Assembly: GCA_021650895.1 (NCBI GenBank)
Contig: CP091278.1
Span: 3,315,659 to 3,379,658, forward strand
DNA length: 64,000 nt
Direction of reading: 5' to 3'
DNA from: Candidatus Jettenia sp.
GTDB lineage: Bacteria; Planctomycetota; Brocadiia; Brocadiales; Brocadiaceae
Part shown: positions 8,700-17,204 of the stretch, piece after piece
Position numbering within the stretch: position 1 is the first letter of the stretch
Layout of the letters: each line of letters begins with the position of its first letter
Made by a program: the position numbers and the translations under genes
The notes under the pieces: model-generated
Databases searched by the model: none
Told to the model about the DNA's origin: nothing
Seen by the model: the letters and a program-made list of their open reading frames with translations, nothing else

Positions 8700-8809
8700 C
8701 GAAACAGGAATAGATTAAAATTAAGAAAGTAAAATAGAAGCGATAAATAGTATAAATAGCTCAACAGTAAAAGTTTATAATCTCTCACTATTTAAAGAGG
8801 TGATGCATT

Positions 8810-9232
8810 ATGAAAATTATTCAGCATGGTTTTGTTATGTTCGTCATGACTTTAGCTGTGATCGTATCGGTTATTGGTTGTGCTCAGAGCAATAGTGCTG
8901 ATCTCAAAACCCGTGGCATAAACATGGAGGCGGGAAAAGGAAAACTCTCAGGGAAAGTAACCCGTGGGCCAATTTCTCCTGCAGAAAGGGAGGATATTTC
9001 TTCGGAAGAGCCTGCATCAGGTATAAAGCTTGTGATATTGAATCAAGAAGGGCAAGAGATCGGGTCGGTAGTGACTGATGATGAGGGTAAATATAGCGCT
9101 ATCTTACCGCCAGGTTCTTATCGTATCGAGATGCCCGCCGGGGATCAGACTAAGGATTTACCGGCTGCCGTTATTGTTGCTGAAAATGAAGAAACGCACC
9201 TCGATATCCGTATTGATACGGGCATCCGATGA
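8810..9232 (+). CDS. Small lipoprotein with carboxypeptidase-regulatory-like domain
   Basis: A 140-residue protein with a lipoprotein signal: a hydrophobic stretch MFVMTLAVIVSVIGC with the modifiable Cys about residue 24. The mature part (residues ~45-135) resembles a carboxypeptidase-regulatory-like/CNA-B-type beta-sandwich: ASGIKLVILNQEGQEIGSV, TDDEGKYSAILPPGSYRIEMPAG, then a strand ending THLDIRI. The role is presumably structural in the envelope; no catalytic residues are seen. The start is well supported by AAAGAGGTGATGC upstream. Monocistronic between the dead restriction locus and the UDP-glucose dehydrogenase. Confidence 0.78.
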   Translation: MKIIQHGFVMFVMTLAVIVSVIGCAQSNSADLKTRGINMEAGKGKLSGKVTRGPISPAEREDISSEEPASGIKLVILNQEGQEIGSVVTDDEGKYSAILPPGSYRIEMPAGDQTKDLPAAVIVAENEETHLDIRIDTGIR

Positions 9233-9337
9233 TTATGATATAGCATCCAATGGATGAAACCGAACAAAATATGGTGCAATTTGAGTCTTCGATTGTATAT
9301 TACTGGTATATGGAACGTTACGGAATCCCTAAACATG

Positions 9338-9414
9338 TCATTGCGAGGGCTTTTTCCGAAGCAATCTCTTCTGAAACATATAAAGGATTGCTTTAGACAA
9401 TACCCTCGCAATGA
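9338..9414. repeat. REP-like palindromic element, TCATTGCGAGGG family
   Basis: Begins TCATTGCGAGGG and ends CCCTCGCAATGA, with inner arms CCGAAGCAATC/GGATTGCTT. Further copies are at 16513-16583 and 55935-56013, with an isolated half near 19472-19484. The family resembles the short mobile palindromes common in delta-proteobacterial and anammox genomes. It has no coding capacity. Confidence 0.8.
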
Positions 9415-9498
9415 CCAACGGGGTAATCTTTCCTCTGTTTGAGGATATGTTCGGTTTCATCCTTGAAATATTCTATGTATTTTAGTGCTCTCATCAGC

Positions 9499-9527
9499 TT
9501 GACACAAGCCTTGATATTGAGTATGAT
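9499..9527 (+). promoter_or_regulatory. Sigma-70-type promoter of the UDP-glucose dehydrogenase gene
   Basis: TTGACA at 9499-9504, a 17-bp spacer, then TATGAT at 9522-9527: a perfect -35 and a five-of-six -10. Transcription should begin near 9534, giving a leader of about 120 bases before the ATG at 9657. Confidence 0.7.
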
Positions 9528-9656
9528 GCTAACACTCATTATTTTATCGATAGTAAATATTGAATAATAGTATAAGTCTGCTTTATAGAGATAAGAGATA
9601 TCAAGAGCATTTACTATAGTTTATTTATCTAATTTTAACTCAGGGAATATAAGATT

Positions 9657-11042
9657 ATGTCAGATAAGAAGTTTAGCAAAAATATACTATGCATTGGCGC
9701 AGGATACGTTGGCGGGCCTACCATGGCCATGATTGCAGCAAAATGTCCGCAATACAAAGTAACTGTGGCCGATATAAATGCAGAGAGGATTAGTGCATGG
9801 CAAACAGAAAATCTTCCTATTTATGAACCAGGTTTGCTGGAGGTTGTAAAAAAGGCACGGGGGAGAAATTTATTTTTTACTACTGCTATAGAAGAAAATA
9901 TTAGAGGTGCGGATATTATTTTTGTCTCTGTCAATACGCCCACAAAGATGTATGGCGGTGGGGCTGGTAAAACAGCAGATCTGCAATTTTGGGAAAAAAC
10001 CGCAAGGGATATCTTCCGGGTAGCTGAATCAGACAAGATTATTATTGAGAAAAGTACATTGCCGGTTCGGACTGCCGAGGCAATGGAACGAATTCTCAGT
10101 GCAAATGGTAAAGGGCTTAATTTTGACGTAATATCTAATCCGGAGTTTTTAGCCGAAGGTACCGCTATTTCTGATCTCGAAAATCCAGACCGTGTGCTTG
10201 TTGGGTCCAGGGAAACTGAAAGAGGAAGGAAAGCAAGAGAAGCAATCGTTGAAATTTACGCTAATTGGGTTCCAAGAGATCGAATTATTACCTGTGATGT
10301 CTGGAGTGCAGAACTCTCAAAGCTTGTGGCAAATGCATTTTTAGCACAGAGGATTTCCTCGATCAATAGTATTTCTGCTTTATGTGAAAAGACAGAGGCC
10401 GACATTAAAAAGGTAGCCCATGCAATCGGGATGGATTCCCGGATCGGTTCAAAATTCCTCAATGCAAGTGTCGGCTTTGGTGGATCTTGTTTCAAGAAAG
10501 ACATCCTCAATCTGGTATATATCTGCGAATATTACGGTCTTCATGAAGTTGCTCAATACTGGGAGAGTGTTGTAAAGATTAATGAATATCAGGAAGGGCG
10601 TTTTGTAAAAAATATGATTAACGTAATGTTCAATACCATTGCTCACAAACGTATTGCCCTCTTTGGTTTTGCTTTCAAAGCAAATACCGGTGATACCCGT
10701 GAATCCCCCGCTATTTATATTGCCCGAAAATTAGCTGAAGAACATGCCCGTGTTATCATAACCGATCCTGAGGCCTTAACGAATGCAGAGCATGATTTGA
10801 AAGATATTTGTGAACGAGTTGAATTTGAAAGAGATCCTTACGCAGCAGCGCAGGATGCACATGCCATTGCGATTATGACTGAATGGGAATTATATAAGAC
10901 ATTGGATTATCAAAAGATTTATGGTAAAATGCAAAAACCGGCCTTCATTTTTGATGGCCGCAATATCCTTGATCATCAGAAAATCTATGAGATCGGTTTT
11001 AACGTTTATCCGATAGGAAAACCAGCTCTTACACATTTTTAG
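9657..11042 (+). CDS. UDP-glucose 6-dehydrogenase
   Basis: NAD-dependent four-electron oxidation of UDP-glucose to UDP-glucuronate, a precursor for acidic exopolysaccharide and envelope glycans. The 461-residue protein has the Rossmann motif GAGYVGG (residues 14-20), IIFVSVNTPT, EKSTLPVRTAE, NPEFLAEGTA and the catalytic GGSCFKKD with Cys278, then a second NAD/UDP-binding domain with FGFAFKANTGDTRESP. The wording is much closer to animal/plant UGDH (CIGAGYVGGPT at the start, VGFGGSCF.KD.LNLVY around the Cys, DTRESP later) than to the short TuaD/Ugd type usual in bacteria. Monocistronic behind a strong promoter. Function is confident; the evolutionary origin is inference. Confidence 0.95.
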   Translation: MSDKKFSKNILCIGAGYVGGPTMAMIAAKCPQYKVTVADINAERISAWQTENLPIYEPGLLEVVKKARGRNLFFTTAIEENIRGADIIFVSVNTPTKMYGGGAGKTADLQFWEKTARDIFRVAESDKIIIEKSTLPVRTAEAMERILSANGKGLNFDVISNPEFLAEGTAISDLENPDRVLVGSRETERGRKAREAIVEIYANWVPRDRIITCDVWSAELSKLVANAFLAQRISSINSISALCEKTEADIKKVAHAIGMDSRIGSKFLNASVGFGGSCFKKDILNLVYICEYYGLHEVAQYWESVVKINEYQEGRFVKNMINVMFNTIAHKRIALFGFAFKANTGDTRESPAIYIARKLAEEHARVIITDPEALTNAEHDLKDICERVEFERDPYAAAQDAHAIAIMTEWELYKTLDYQKIYGKMQKPAFIFDGRNILDHQKIYEIGFNVYPIGKPALTHF

Positions 11043-11140
11043 GTTGTTACAGTATTTTTGCCTTTTAAGGCGATATGGTTCTCAATGGTTATCTTAAGGA
11101 ATACATATCCTTAATGATTTGAGAAAGGAGGGTTCTTACC

Positions 11141-13306
11141 ATGAGAAGTTACTCTACAATTGTAATGTACATTTGCAGTGTTGTTTTTGTGTTATGCCTG
11201 CTATTTGTGCCGGTATTTGTGATCAATGCACACGATCTTCACACCTTAGATGTCACTTCACCAGGAAAAGCATCATCACCAGAGAATTATGGGAAATTGC
11301 CTTTAACCTTTGAGGCAAACCAGGGCCAAACAGATAGTCGGGTAAAGTTCTTATTGCGGGGTGATGGTTGCACCCTTTTTTTAACTCCCACGGAAGCTAT
11401 ATTGGCTTTGAACAAGAAGGGAAATGTGAAATCGTCTGCAAATCCGAAACTCGAAATTCAAGATTCACAATCCACAGTGCTTCGCATGAGACTCGTTGAT
11501 GCTAATCCACAACCTGAAGTAATTGGACTGGAGGAGCAGCCTGGCAAGGTTAATTATTGTATTGGTAACGATTCCAGACAGTGGCGTACGAATATTCCTA
11601 CCTATGCTAAAATCAGATATCAGGATGTGTATCCCGGTGTAGACCTGGTTTACTATGGGGATCATCGGCAATTGGAATATGATTTTATTGTCACTCCCGG
11701 TTTTAACCCAAAGACTATCACCCTGGGTCTTGAAGGTGCTGATAAAGTTAAAGTGGATGTTCAGGGTAATCTGGTAGTATACACGAACGGTGGTGAGGTA
11801 ATGTGGCATAAACCCGTTGTTTATCAGGAGGAAAATGGCCAGCGCAGGCCTGTAGATGCGAAGTATATGCTCAAGAGCAATCGGAATATTGGTTTTCGTG
11901 TAGCTGCTTATAACACGAAATTACCGCTCACGATCGACCCGGTGTTAAGTTACTCTACTTATCTTGGAGGGAGCAGTAATGATGCTGGTCTTAGCATTGC
12001 AGTAGACGTCTCAGGAAATGTTTATGTAACCGGTGCTACCTATTCGGCAAACTTTCCCACTACAAATCCGGTACAATCAACCGGAGGCGATTCCTTTGAT
12101 GCCTTTGTGACAAAACTGGATCCTACTGGCTCAGTTCTTATCTATTCAACCTATTTTGGGGGAAGCAGCCATGATCATGGCTTTGGCATTGCTGTTGATA
12201 CCTTAGGGAATGTTTCTATAACGGGTCGTACTCATTCGGTCAACTTTCCCACTGCAAATCCTCTCCAGCTCGCTTATGGCAGCGGCAGTTCCGATGCTTT
12301 TGTAGCAAAGTTGAATCCCACTGGTTCTGCCTTTATTTACTCAACGTACCTTGGTGGTAGTAGCCTCGACACGGGTTCTGGCATTGCCGTAGATACTTCA
12401 GGAAATGCCTATGTAACTGGTTCTACTGAATCATACAACTTTCCCACTGCAAATCCTTTGCAGCCTGCCTATTGTGGCGGCAGCTCCGATGCCTTTGTAA
12501 CAAAGTTGAATTCCACCGGCTCTGCCATTGTTTACTCAACCTATCTTGGTGGCAGCAAAACTGATCAGGGATTTAGTATTGCTGTAGACACATCAGGGAA
12601 TGCCTATGTAACGGGTTCTACCAGGTCGAGCCGTTTTCCCACGGTAAATTCATTACAATCAGCGAATTGTGGTTCCTCTGATGCCTTTGTAACAAAGCTG
12701 AATTCCACCGGTTCTGCCTTTATTTACTCAACGTACCTTGGCGGTAGTGAACTCGACATAGGTTGTGGCATTGCCGCAGATGCTTCAGGGAATGCCTATG
12801 TAACTGGTTCTACTGAGTCATACAACTTTCCCACTGCAAATCCTTTGCAGCCTGCCTATGGCGGCGGCAGCTCCGATGCCTTTGTAACAAAATTGAATTC
12901 CACCGGATTAACCTGCGCCGGCTCTGCCTTTATTTACTCAACCTATCTTGGCGGCACCAAGACTGATCAGGGATTTAGTATTGCTGTAGACACATCAGGG
13001 AATGCCTATGTAACGGGTTCTACCAGGTCGAGTCGTTTTCCCACGGTAAATCCTCTGCAGCTTGCTTATGGCGGCGGCACCTCTGATGCCTTTATGACAA
13101 AGTTGAATTCTACCGGTTCTGCCTTTATTTACTCAACGTACCTTGGTGGTAGTGATCTTGACATGGGTTCTGGCATTGCCGTAGATACTTCAGGGAATGC
13201 CTATGTAACTGGTTCTACCAGGTCGACCGGCTTTCCCATTGCAAATCCGTTACAGCTTGCTTTGGATGGTATTTGTGATGCTTTTATAGCAAAGATTAGT
13301 GAATAA
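11141..13306 (+). CDS. Secreted SBBP beta-propeller repeat protein
   Basis: A 721-residue exported protein. A signal peptide (residues ~1-33) is followed by a domain common at the front of SBBP proteins (LTFEANQGQTDSRVKFLLRG, later KVNYCIGND, YPGVDLVYYGDHRQLEYDF), then seven ~65-residue repeats from about residue 268. Each repeat contains YSTYLGGS, a IAVDTSGNAYVTGST core and FPTANPLQ, which would make one seven-bladed propeller. Repeats 3-4 and 5-6 are nearly identical as a pair, including at DNA level (12560-12640 versus 12962-13040), so they arose by recent tandem duplication. GGAGG about 10 bases upstream supports the ATG. The ligand is unknown; surface binding or matrix structure is the usual guess. 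No sortase or PEP-CTERM-like tail is visible. Confidence 0.9.
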   Translation: MRSYSTIVMYICSVVFVLCLLFVPVFVINAHDLHTLDVTSPGKASSPENYGKLPLTFEANQGQTDSRVKFLLRGDGCTLFLTPTEAILALNKKGNVKSSANPKLEIQDSQSTVLRMRLVDANPQPEVIGLEEQPGKVNYCIGNDSRQWRTNIPTYAKIRYQDVYPGVDLVYYGDHRQLEYDFIVTPGFNPKTITLGLEGADKVKVDVQGNLVVYTNGGEVMWHKPVVYQEENGQRRPVDAKYMLKSNRNIGFRVAAYNTKLPLTIDPVLSYSTYLGGSSNDAGLSIAVDVSGNVYVTGATYSANFPTTNPVQSTGGDSFDAFVTKLDPTGSVLIYSTYFGGSSHDHGFGIAVDTLGNVSITGRTHSVNFPTANPLQLAYGSGSSDAFVAKLNPTGSAFIYSTYLGGSSLDTGSGIAVDTSGNAYVTGSTESYNFPTANPLQPAYCGGSSDAFVTKLNSTGSAIVYSTYLGGSKTDQGFSIAVDTSGNAYVTGSTRSSRFPTVNSLQSANCGSSDAFVTKLNSTGSAFIYSTYLGGSELDIGCGIAADASGNAYVTGSTESYNFPTANPLQPAYGGGSSDAFVTKLNSTGLTCAGSAFIYSTYLGGTKTDQGFSIAVDTSGNAYVTGSTRSSRFPTVNPLQLAYGGGTSDAFMTKLNSTGSAFIYSTYLGGSDLDMGSGIAVDTSGNAYVTGSTRSTGFPIANPLQLALDGICDAFIAKISE

Positions 13307-13734
13307 AGATTGTGTCTGTAGGAGCAAGGAACGAGAAAGTTGATTACGGTAATTCAAGTTGTAGAGACGCAAGATTTTGCGTCTCTATAGGGGAATGAAC
13401 CCACCCCTAACCCCTCTCAAGAGGGGAAGGAACACACCCCCAACCCCCTCTCAAGAGGGGAGTATAAAAGTCCCCTCTTGGGAGGGGATTTAGGGGTGGG
13501 TAAAAAGTCGTTGAATTTTGCCTTTTAAAACCCAACCTAATTTAATGTATAGGAATTTCAATTCTGTAGGGCAACCCTTTAGGGTTGCTCTCCCCCATGT
13601 ACGTTCATGCAGGGAAGCAAGGCTAAAGCCTTGCCCTACGTTTTGATTAAAAACAAAAGTAGCCGAAGGCCTATTTTAATCAGATGGAGAAGGCCGGCTT
13701 GGGGATGTTGTATTGGCTTATTTCTTCTTTTGTT
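13307..13734. repeat. Composite G+C-rich repeat cluster
   Basis: Between the convergent SBBP and receiver genes. It contains a hairpin near 13360-13388 (GAGACGCAAGATTTTGCGTCTC), a composite element at 13400-13500 built from CCCACCCCTAA, CCCCTCTCAAGAGGGG and their complements, the flank GTTG...TTTTAAAACCCAAC (to ~13540), and a GTAGGGCAACCC...CCTTGCCCTAC palindrome at 13566-13640. The same order recurs near 19.6, 24.2, 33.75 and 35.1 kb. No coding capacity. Confidence 0.8.
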
Positions 13735-14100
13735 CTAATCAAGGTATTTTTCTACTTTTGCCAGTAAATCTTCTATTTGAAATGGTTTTGCAATAAAATC
13801 ATCCGCACCTGCTTCTTTTGCAAGCCGCGCTACATTTCTGTCTGCTGAAATGATAATAACCGGAATATCTTTCGTATCTTCATTACTTTTTAAGTATCTG
13901 CATGCATCTCTGCCGTTCCATCCTTGCATCCAGATATCAAGCAGAATTAAGTCAGGCTTTTCTTTTAGTTTGTCTTTAACCGTTTGGCCATCAACTATTG
14001 GTATAACTTCATAACCGAATTCTTCGAGCATGATAGTCAATGCATCAACAATGGCCAGGTTATCCTCTGCAAGGATGATTTTTTTCTTTCTGCCAGTCAT
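13735..14100 (-). CDS. Single-domain response regulator (CheY-like receiver)
   Basis: A 121-residue stand-alone receiver domain. The phosphoacceptor is Asp55 in LILLDIWMQG, the acidic pair is Glu12-Asp13 (LAEDN), the conserved Ser/Thr position is Ser85 in VIIISAD, and the Lys is 105 in DFIAKPFQ. There is no output domain, so it must act by protein contact or as a phosphate relay. It lies 31 bases downstream of, and in the same direction as, the CheR-PAS-kinase gene, and is the obvious partner of that kinase. The ATG has AGGAG upstream. Confidence 0.92.
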   Translation of the reverse strand: MTGRKKKIILAEDNLAIVDALTIMLEEFGYEVIPIVDGQTVKDKLKEKPDLILLDIWMQGWNGRDACRYLKSNEDTKDIPVIIISADRNVARLAKEAGADDFIAKPFQIEDLLAKVEKYLD

Positions 14101-14131
14101 GTTTTATCTCCTCCCGGTATTCTTGTGTTGC

Positions 14132-16351
14132 TTAAAGTTTTCGCTGTTTGAGTGGTAATGAAAAGCAAAAAGTAGAACCTTTTCCCTTTTCAGACTCAAC
14201 CCAAATTTTGCCGTTATGATGCTTGATTATTTCTGAAGCGATGTAAAGGCCTAATCCTATCCCCGCATGGGATTCCGGACCAGAAGTGACAACACGGTAA
14301 AATCGTTCAAATACTTTCTCTTGATCCTCTTTCGAAATGCCACACCCAAAATCCTGCACATAGAGGGTAACACGTTCTTTATCCGTTTTTGTTTTTATTA
14401 TGATGGTATCCGCATGCGGAGAGTACTTGATAGCATTTGAGAGAAAATTAGTAATGACTTGTCCTATGCGGCCACGGTCTCCAGCGATTGTCTTTGCTTT
14501 TGCAAGCTGTTGTACTAAGGTATGCTGAGTTGTCGTCCGCTGCATTTCCTCAGCAATTTCTCCAATAAGCTCGTTAAAATCAAAGAGTTCTTCATGAAAC
14601 TGTAATTTTCCACCCTCAATTTTGGTAATATCAAGCAAATCACCAATAAGGCTGGTAAGTTTGTCAATCTGTGCATCCATCTTTCCTACCATCCCGGCTG
14701 ATTTCATATCTCCGGCCTTTTGGAATCTATGCTGAAGTATTTGTGCATATGCTTTGATACTGGTAACAGGGGTTTTTAATTCATGTGAGGCAATACCAAT
14801 AAATTCATCTTTTTGCCGTTCAAGCCTCCTCTGTTCTTCTTCAGCTTTCTTCCGTTCAGTAATATCTTCAATAGAAAGAAGAATAAGTGGCTTCTTTTCC
14901 AGTCTTTGTTGCAATATTCGGGCGTTGAGAATCATGGTTTTTTTCCCAATTGTTTCAAAGTCATGTTCTACAACAAAGTCCTCAAGCATGTTTTTGTATG
15001 GAAGAATTTCCAGAAGGAGTGTACGCAGCTTTGGAATATCCCATTGTCTATTCCCTAAATCGTAGAGTAATTTATTTTTTGTCTCTTTTGGCCTTACCTT
15101 GAAGGTTTCATAGAACGACTTGTTTGCTATTTTTATTCGGAGATTACTATCGAGCACTATAAGCGGTACTCGAACTGTTTTGATGATTGCTTCGGCGTAA
15201 TCACGGGCAGTCATTATCTCATCGTTGCGGATTTCCAGTTCTTCATTGAGTGCCTTGGTCTCTTCGTTGCTTGCCTGGAGTTCTTCAATGGCAGATTGCA
15301 ACTCTTTGTTCATAACATCTAACTCGTCGATAATCTCATTGGCGTATTCCTGCGTGAGTGACAAGGCTTCTCTCAACTTGCTTATTCTTTGCTGGCGAGG
15401 GAATTGTTGCAAAACTTCAGGTTGCATTGTACTGGCAGGCTTGGGAGCAGAAGGATAATCCTTTCCTGCTGGTACATTCACAGTATCTTGTAAATCTTCC
15501 GATGCAAGGCTAACATCTATGTCTTTACGGGAGTAAATTCTCTGTTTGCTGTCTATGGTATGAAATAGTTTAGATGCTTCGCCAAGCCCTTCAGCTTTTC
15601 CCAATACCAGAAACCCATGAGAAGCCAGAGCCTGGTGCATCCTGATAAGCGCCTTTTTTTGTAACCCTTGCCCTAAGTAAATAAGGAGATTATGGCAACT
15701 AATCAGGTCGGCATTGGTAAGTGGCGGATTATGCGCGACATCATGCACCTCAAATTCACACAGTGTGCGAATCGCTTGCTTGATCTGATACCCGCCATTC
15801 TTTTTGGTGAAGAACCGGCGGAGACGCTGTGGCGAGACATGGTTGATAAGATCTTTCTTATACAGACCCTTCCGGGCTTCTCTGATAGCATCCTCATCTA
15901 TATCTGTGGCAAAAATTTTAATTCGCCTAAGAAGCGCTTTCTTTCCCAGAAACTCTTGAAATGCTATGGCAAGTGAGTATGCCTCTTCACCTGTTGCACA
16001 GCCAGGTACCCACACAGTAATTGGCGTTTTGGATGACCTGTTTTGTGCGAGTGTTGGAAAGACTGATTTTTTCAGCACTTCAAACTGGTCAAACTCACGG
16101 AAAAAACTGGTGACATGGATAAGCATGTCTCTACGGAGCGCGTTTACTTCGTCCGGATTTTTCTCAAGAAACGTACGATACTCCGGCAAGGTTTTGATGT
16201 GATTGAGAAGCATTCGTCGCTGTATTCTTCTGTTGACAGTGGTAGACTTGTACTGACTGAAGTCAATACCTGTTCTTGTGTGAAGAATCGCTAAGATGGT
16301 ATCACTATCACTGATGAAGCGATTGTTGTTGTTCCTTTTGACTAATTTCAA
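14132..16351 (-). CDS. CheR methyltransferase-PAS-histidine kinase fusion
   Basis: A 739-residue signalling protein. Residues ~12-270 form a CheR methyltransferase: an N-terminal helical domain with HVTSFFRE and the SAM-binding motif WVPGCATGEEAYSLA, then ADLISCHNLLIYL. Residues ~330-385 form a coiled coil (ELQASNEETKALNEELEI). Next is a PAS domain (residues ~385-500, RVPLIVLDSNLRIKIANK). A HisKA domain follows with phospho-His523 in IASHELKTPVTS, then a HATPase with N, G1 (QDFGCGI) and G2 (GIGLGLYIASEI) boxes. Usual fusions of this type start with a CheB methylesterase domain, absent here. No transmembrane segments are seen, so it is cytosolic. It is co-transcribed with the receiver at 13735-14100. 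No chemoreceptor genes are in the window, so a non-chemotaxis role is possible. Confidence 0.9.
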   Translation of the reverse strand: MKLVKRNNNNRFISDSDTILAILHTRTGIDFSQYKSTTVNRRIQRRMLLNHIKTLPEYRTFLEKNPDEVNALRRDMLIHVTSFFREFDQFEVLKKSVFPTLAQNRSSKTPITVWVPGCATGEEAYSLAIAFQEFLGKKALLRRIKIFATDIDEDAIREARKGLYKKDLINHVSPQRLRRFFTKKNGGYQIKQAIRTLCEFEVHDVAHNPPLTNADLISCHNLLIYLGQGLQKKALIRMHQALASHGFLVLGKAEGLGEASKLFHTIDSKQRIYSRKDIDVSLASEDLQDTVNVPAGKDYPSAPKPASTMQPEVLQQFPRQQRISKLREALSLTQEYANEIIDELDVMNKELQSAIEELQASNEETKALNEELEIRNDEIMTARDYAEAIIKTVRVPLIVLDSNLRIKIANKSFYETFKVRPKETKNKLLYDLGNRQWDIPKLRTLLLEILPYKNMLEDFVVEHDFETIGKKTMILNARILQQRLEKKPLILLSIEDITERKKAEEEQRRLERQKDEFIGIASHELKTPVTSIKAYAQILQHRFQKAGDMKSAGMVGKMDAQIDKLTSLIGDLLDITKIEGGKLQFHEELFDFNELIGEIAEEMQRTTTQHTLVQQLAKAKTIAGDRGRIGQVITNFLSNAIKYSPHADTIIIKTKTDKERVTLYVQDFGCGISKEDQEKVFERFYRVVTSGPESHAGIGLGLYIASEIIKHHNGKIWVESEKGKGSTFCFSLPLKQRKL

Positions 16352-16679
16352 TAAATCTTCCCCCGTAAATAACCAATCACCACAAGGACCTATTTTAACT
16401 CCTTTTAATCCTCCGGTTTGAGCCTAAATACGGATGGTATTTGCCTTGACATTATAGTAGCCAAAAGATGAAATCGAATATATCTTCAACAGAGGAAAGA
16501 ATACCCAGATGGTCATTGCGAGGGTCTTATCCGAAGCAATCCCAAAGGTATAGATTGCTTCGTCGCTTCACTCCTCGCAATGACATTTTTAAGAATCCCA
16601 TACATTTCATACACTTGCATACAGCCAAAGATTCAGTTTTTTCCATATTCTGTCCGGTTCATCTCTTGGATGCTATAAA
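16352..16679. other. Upstream region of the CheR-kinase operon
   Basis: About 330 bases carrying a REP-like element at 16513-16583. An isolated TTGACATTATAG at ~16446 points rightward, toward the repeats and no gene. No ORF here is credible. Confidence 0.5.
16513..16583. repeat. REP-like palindromic element, TCATTGCGAGGG family
   Basis: TCATTGCGAGGG ... CCTCGCAATGA with inner arms CCGAAGCAATC and GATTGCTTCG; second copy of the family also found at 9338-9414 and 55935-56013. Confidence 0.8.
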
Positions 16680-16710
16680 TCCTGCAACAAGGCAAAGCCT
16701 TGTTGCAGGA
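16680..16710. repeat. Perfect 14-bp hairpin at the head of the tandem array
   Basis: TCCTGCAACAAGGC (16680-16693), AAA loop, then its exact complement (16697-16710). The 3' arm ends TTGCAGGA, which is the first half of the 16-bp unit that is then reiterated to the right, so the array appears to have grown out of this hairpin. Confidence 0.8.
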
Positions 16711-17056
16711 TTAGGCCATTGCAGGATTAGGCCATTGCAGGATTAGGCCATTGCAGGATTAGGCCATTGCAGGATTAGGCCATTGCAGGATTAGGCCATT
16801 GCAGGATTAGGCCATTGCAGGATTAGGCCATTGCAGGATTAGGCCATTGCAGGATTAGGCCATTGCAGGATTAGGCCATTGCAGGATTAGGCCGATTGCA
16901 GTGATTAGGCCATTGCAGGATTAGGCCATTGCAGGATTAGGCCATTGCAGGATTAGGCCATTGCAGGATTAGGCCATTGCAGGATTAGGCCATTGCAGGA
17001 TTAGGCCATTGCAGGATTAGGCCATTGCAGGATTAGGCCATTGCAGGATTAGGCCA
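16703..17056. repeat. 22-copy tandem array of a 16-bp unit
   Basis: The unit TTGCAGGATTAGGCCA is repeated head to tail 22 times without spacers. All copies are identical apart from one near 16871-16890 that carries two single-base insertions (GCCGATTGCAGTGATTAGG). It sits 150 bases beyond the recQ stop codon and starts at a perfect hairpin. Such uniformity implies recent expansion by slippage or unequal crossover. Confidence 0.95.
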
Positions 17057-17204
17057 TTAAAAAATAATATAGCACAAAAAGATACATAAGAGCAACTGAA
17101 AATCAATTGCCTAAAATGACACAGGACTACTCCCAAAATTACTAAAAATCGTATAGGAGACCTCTGGGCTTTCCTTAATAATAACTGACAATTTCTACCT
17201 GTAG

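Larger units (their letters stand above)
9233..9656. other. Intergenic region with REP-like element and promoter
   Basis: Holds a 77-bp palindromic element (9338-9414) and, further right, the promoter of the UDP-glucose dehydrogenase gene (9499-9527). No convincing gene: the short ORFs here cross the repeat. Confidence 0.7.

Noticed and set aside
16444-16475. Rightward promoter TTGACATTATAG
   Set aside because: No gene follows on that strand and the -10 spacing is poor.
16703-17056. CRISPR array
   Set aside because: The 16-bp units are directly adjacent with no spacers and no cas genes nearby; it is a simple tandem repeat.
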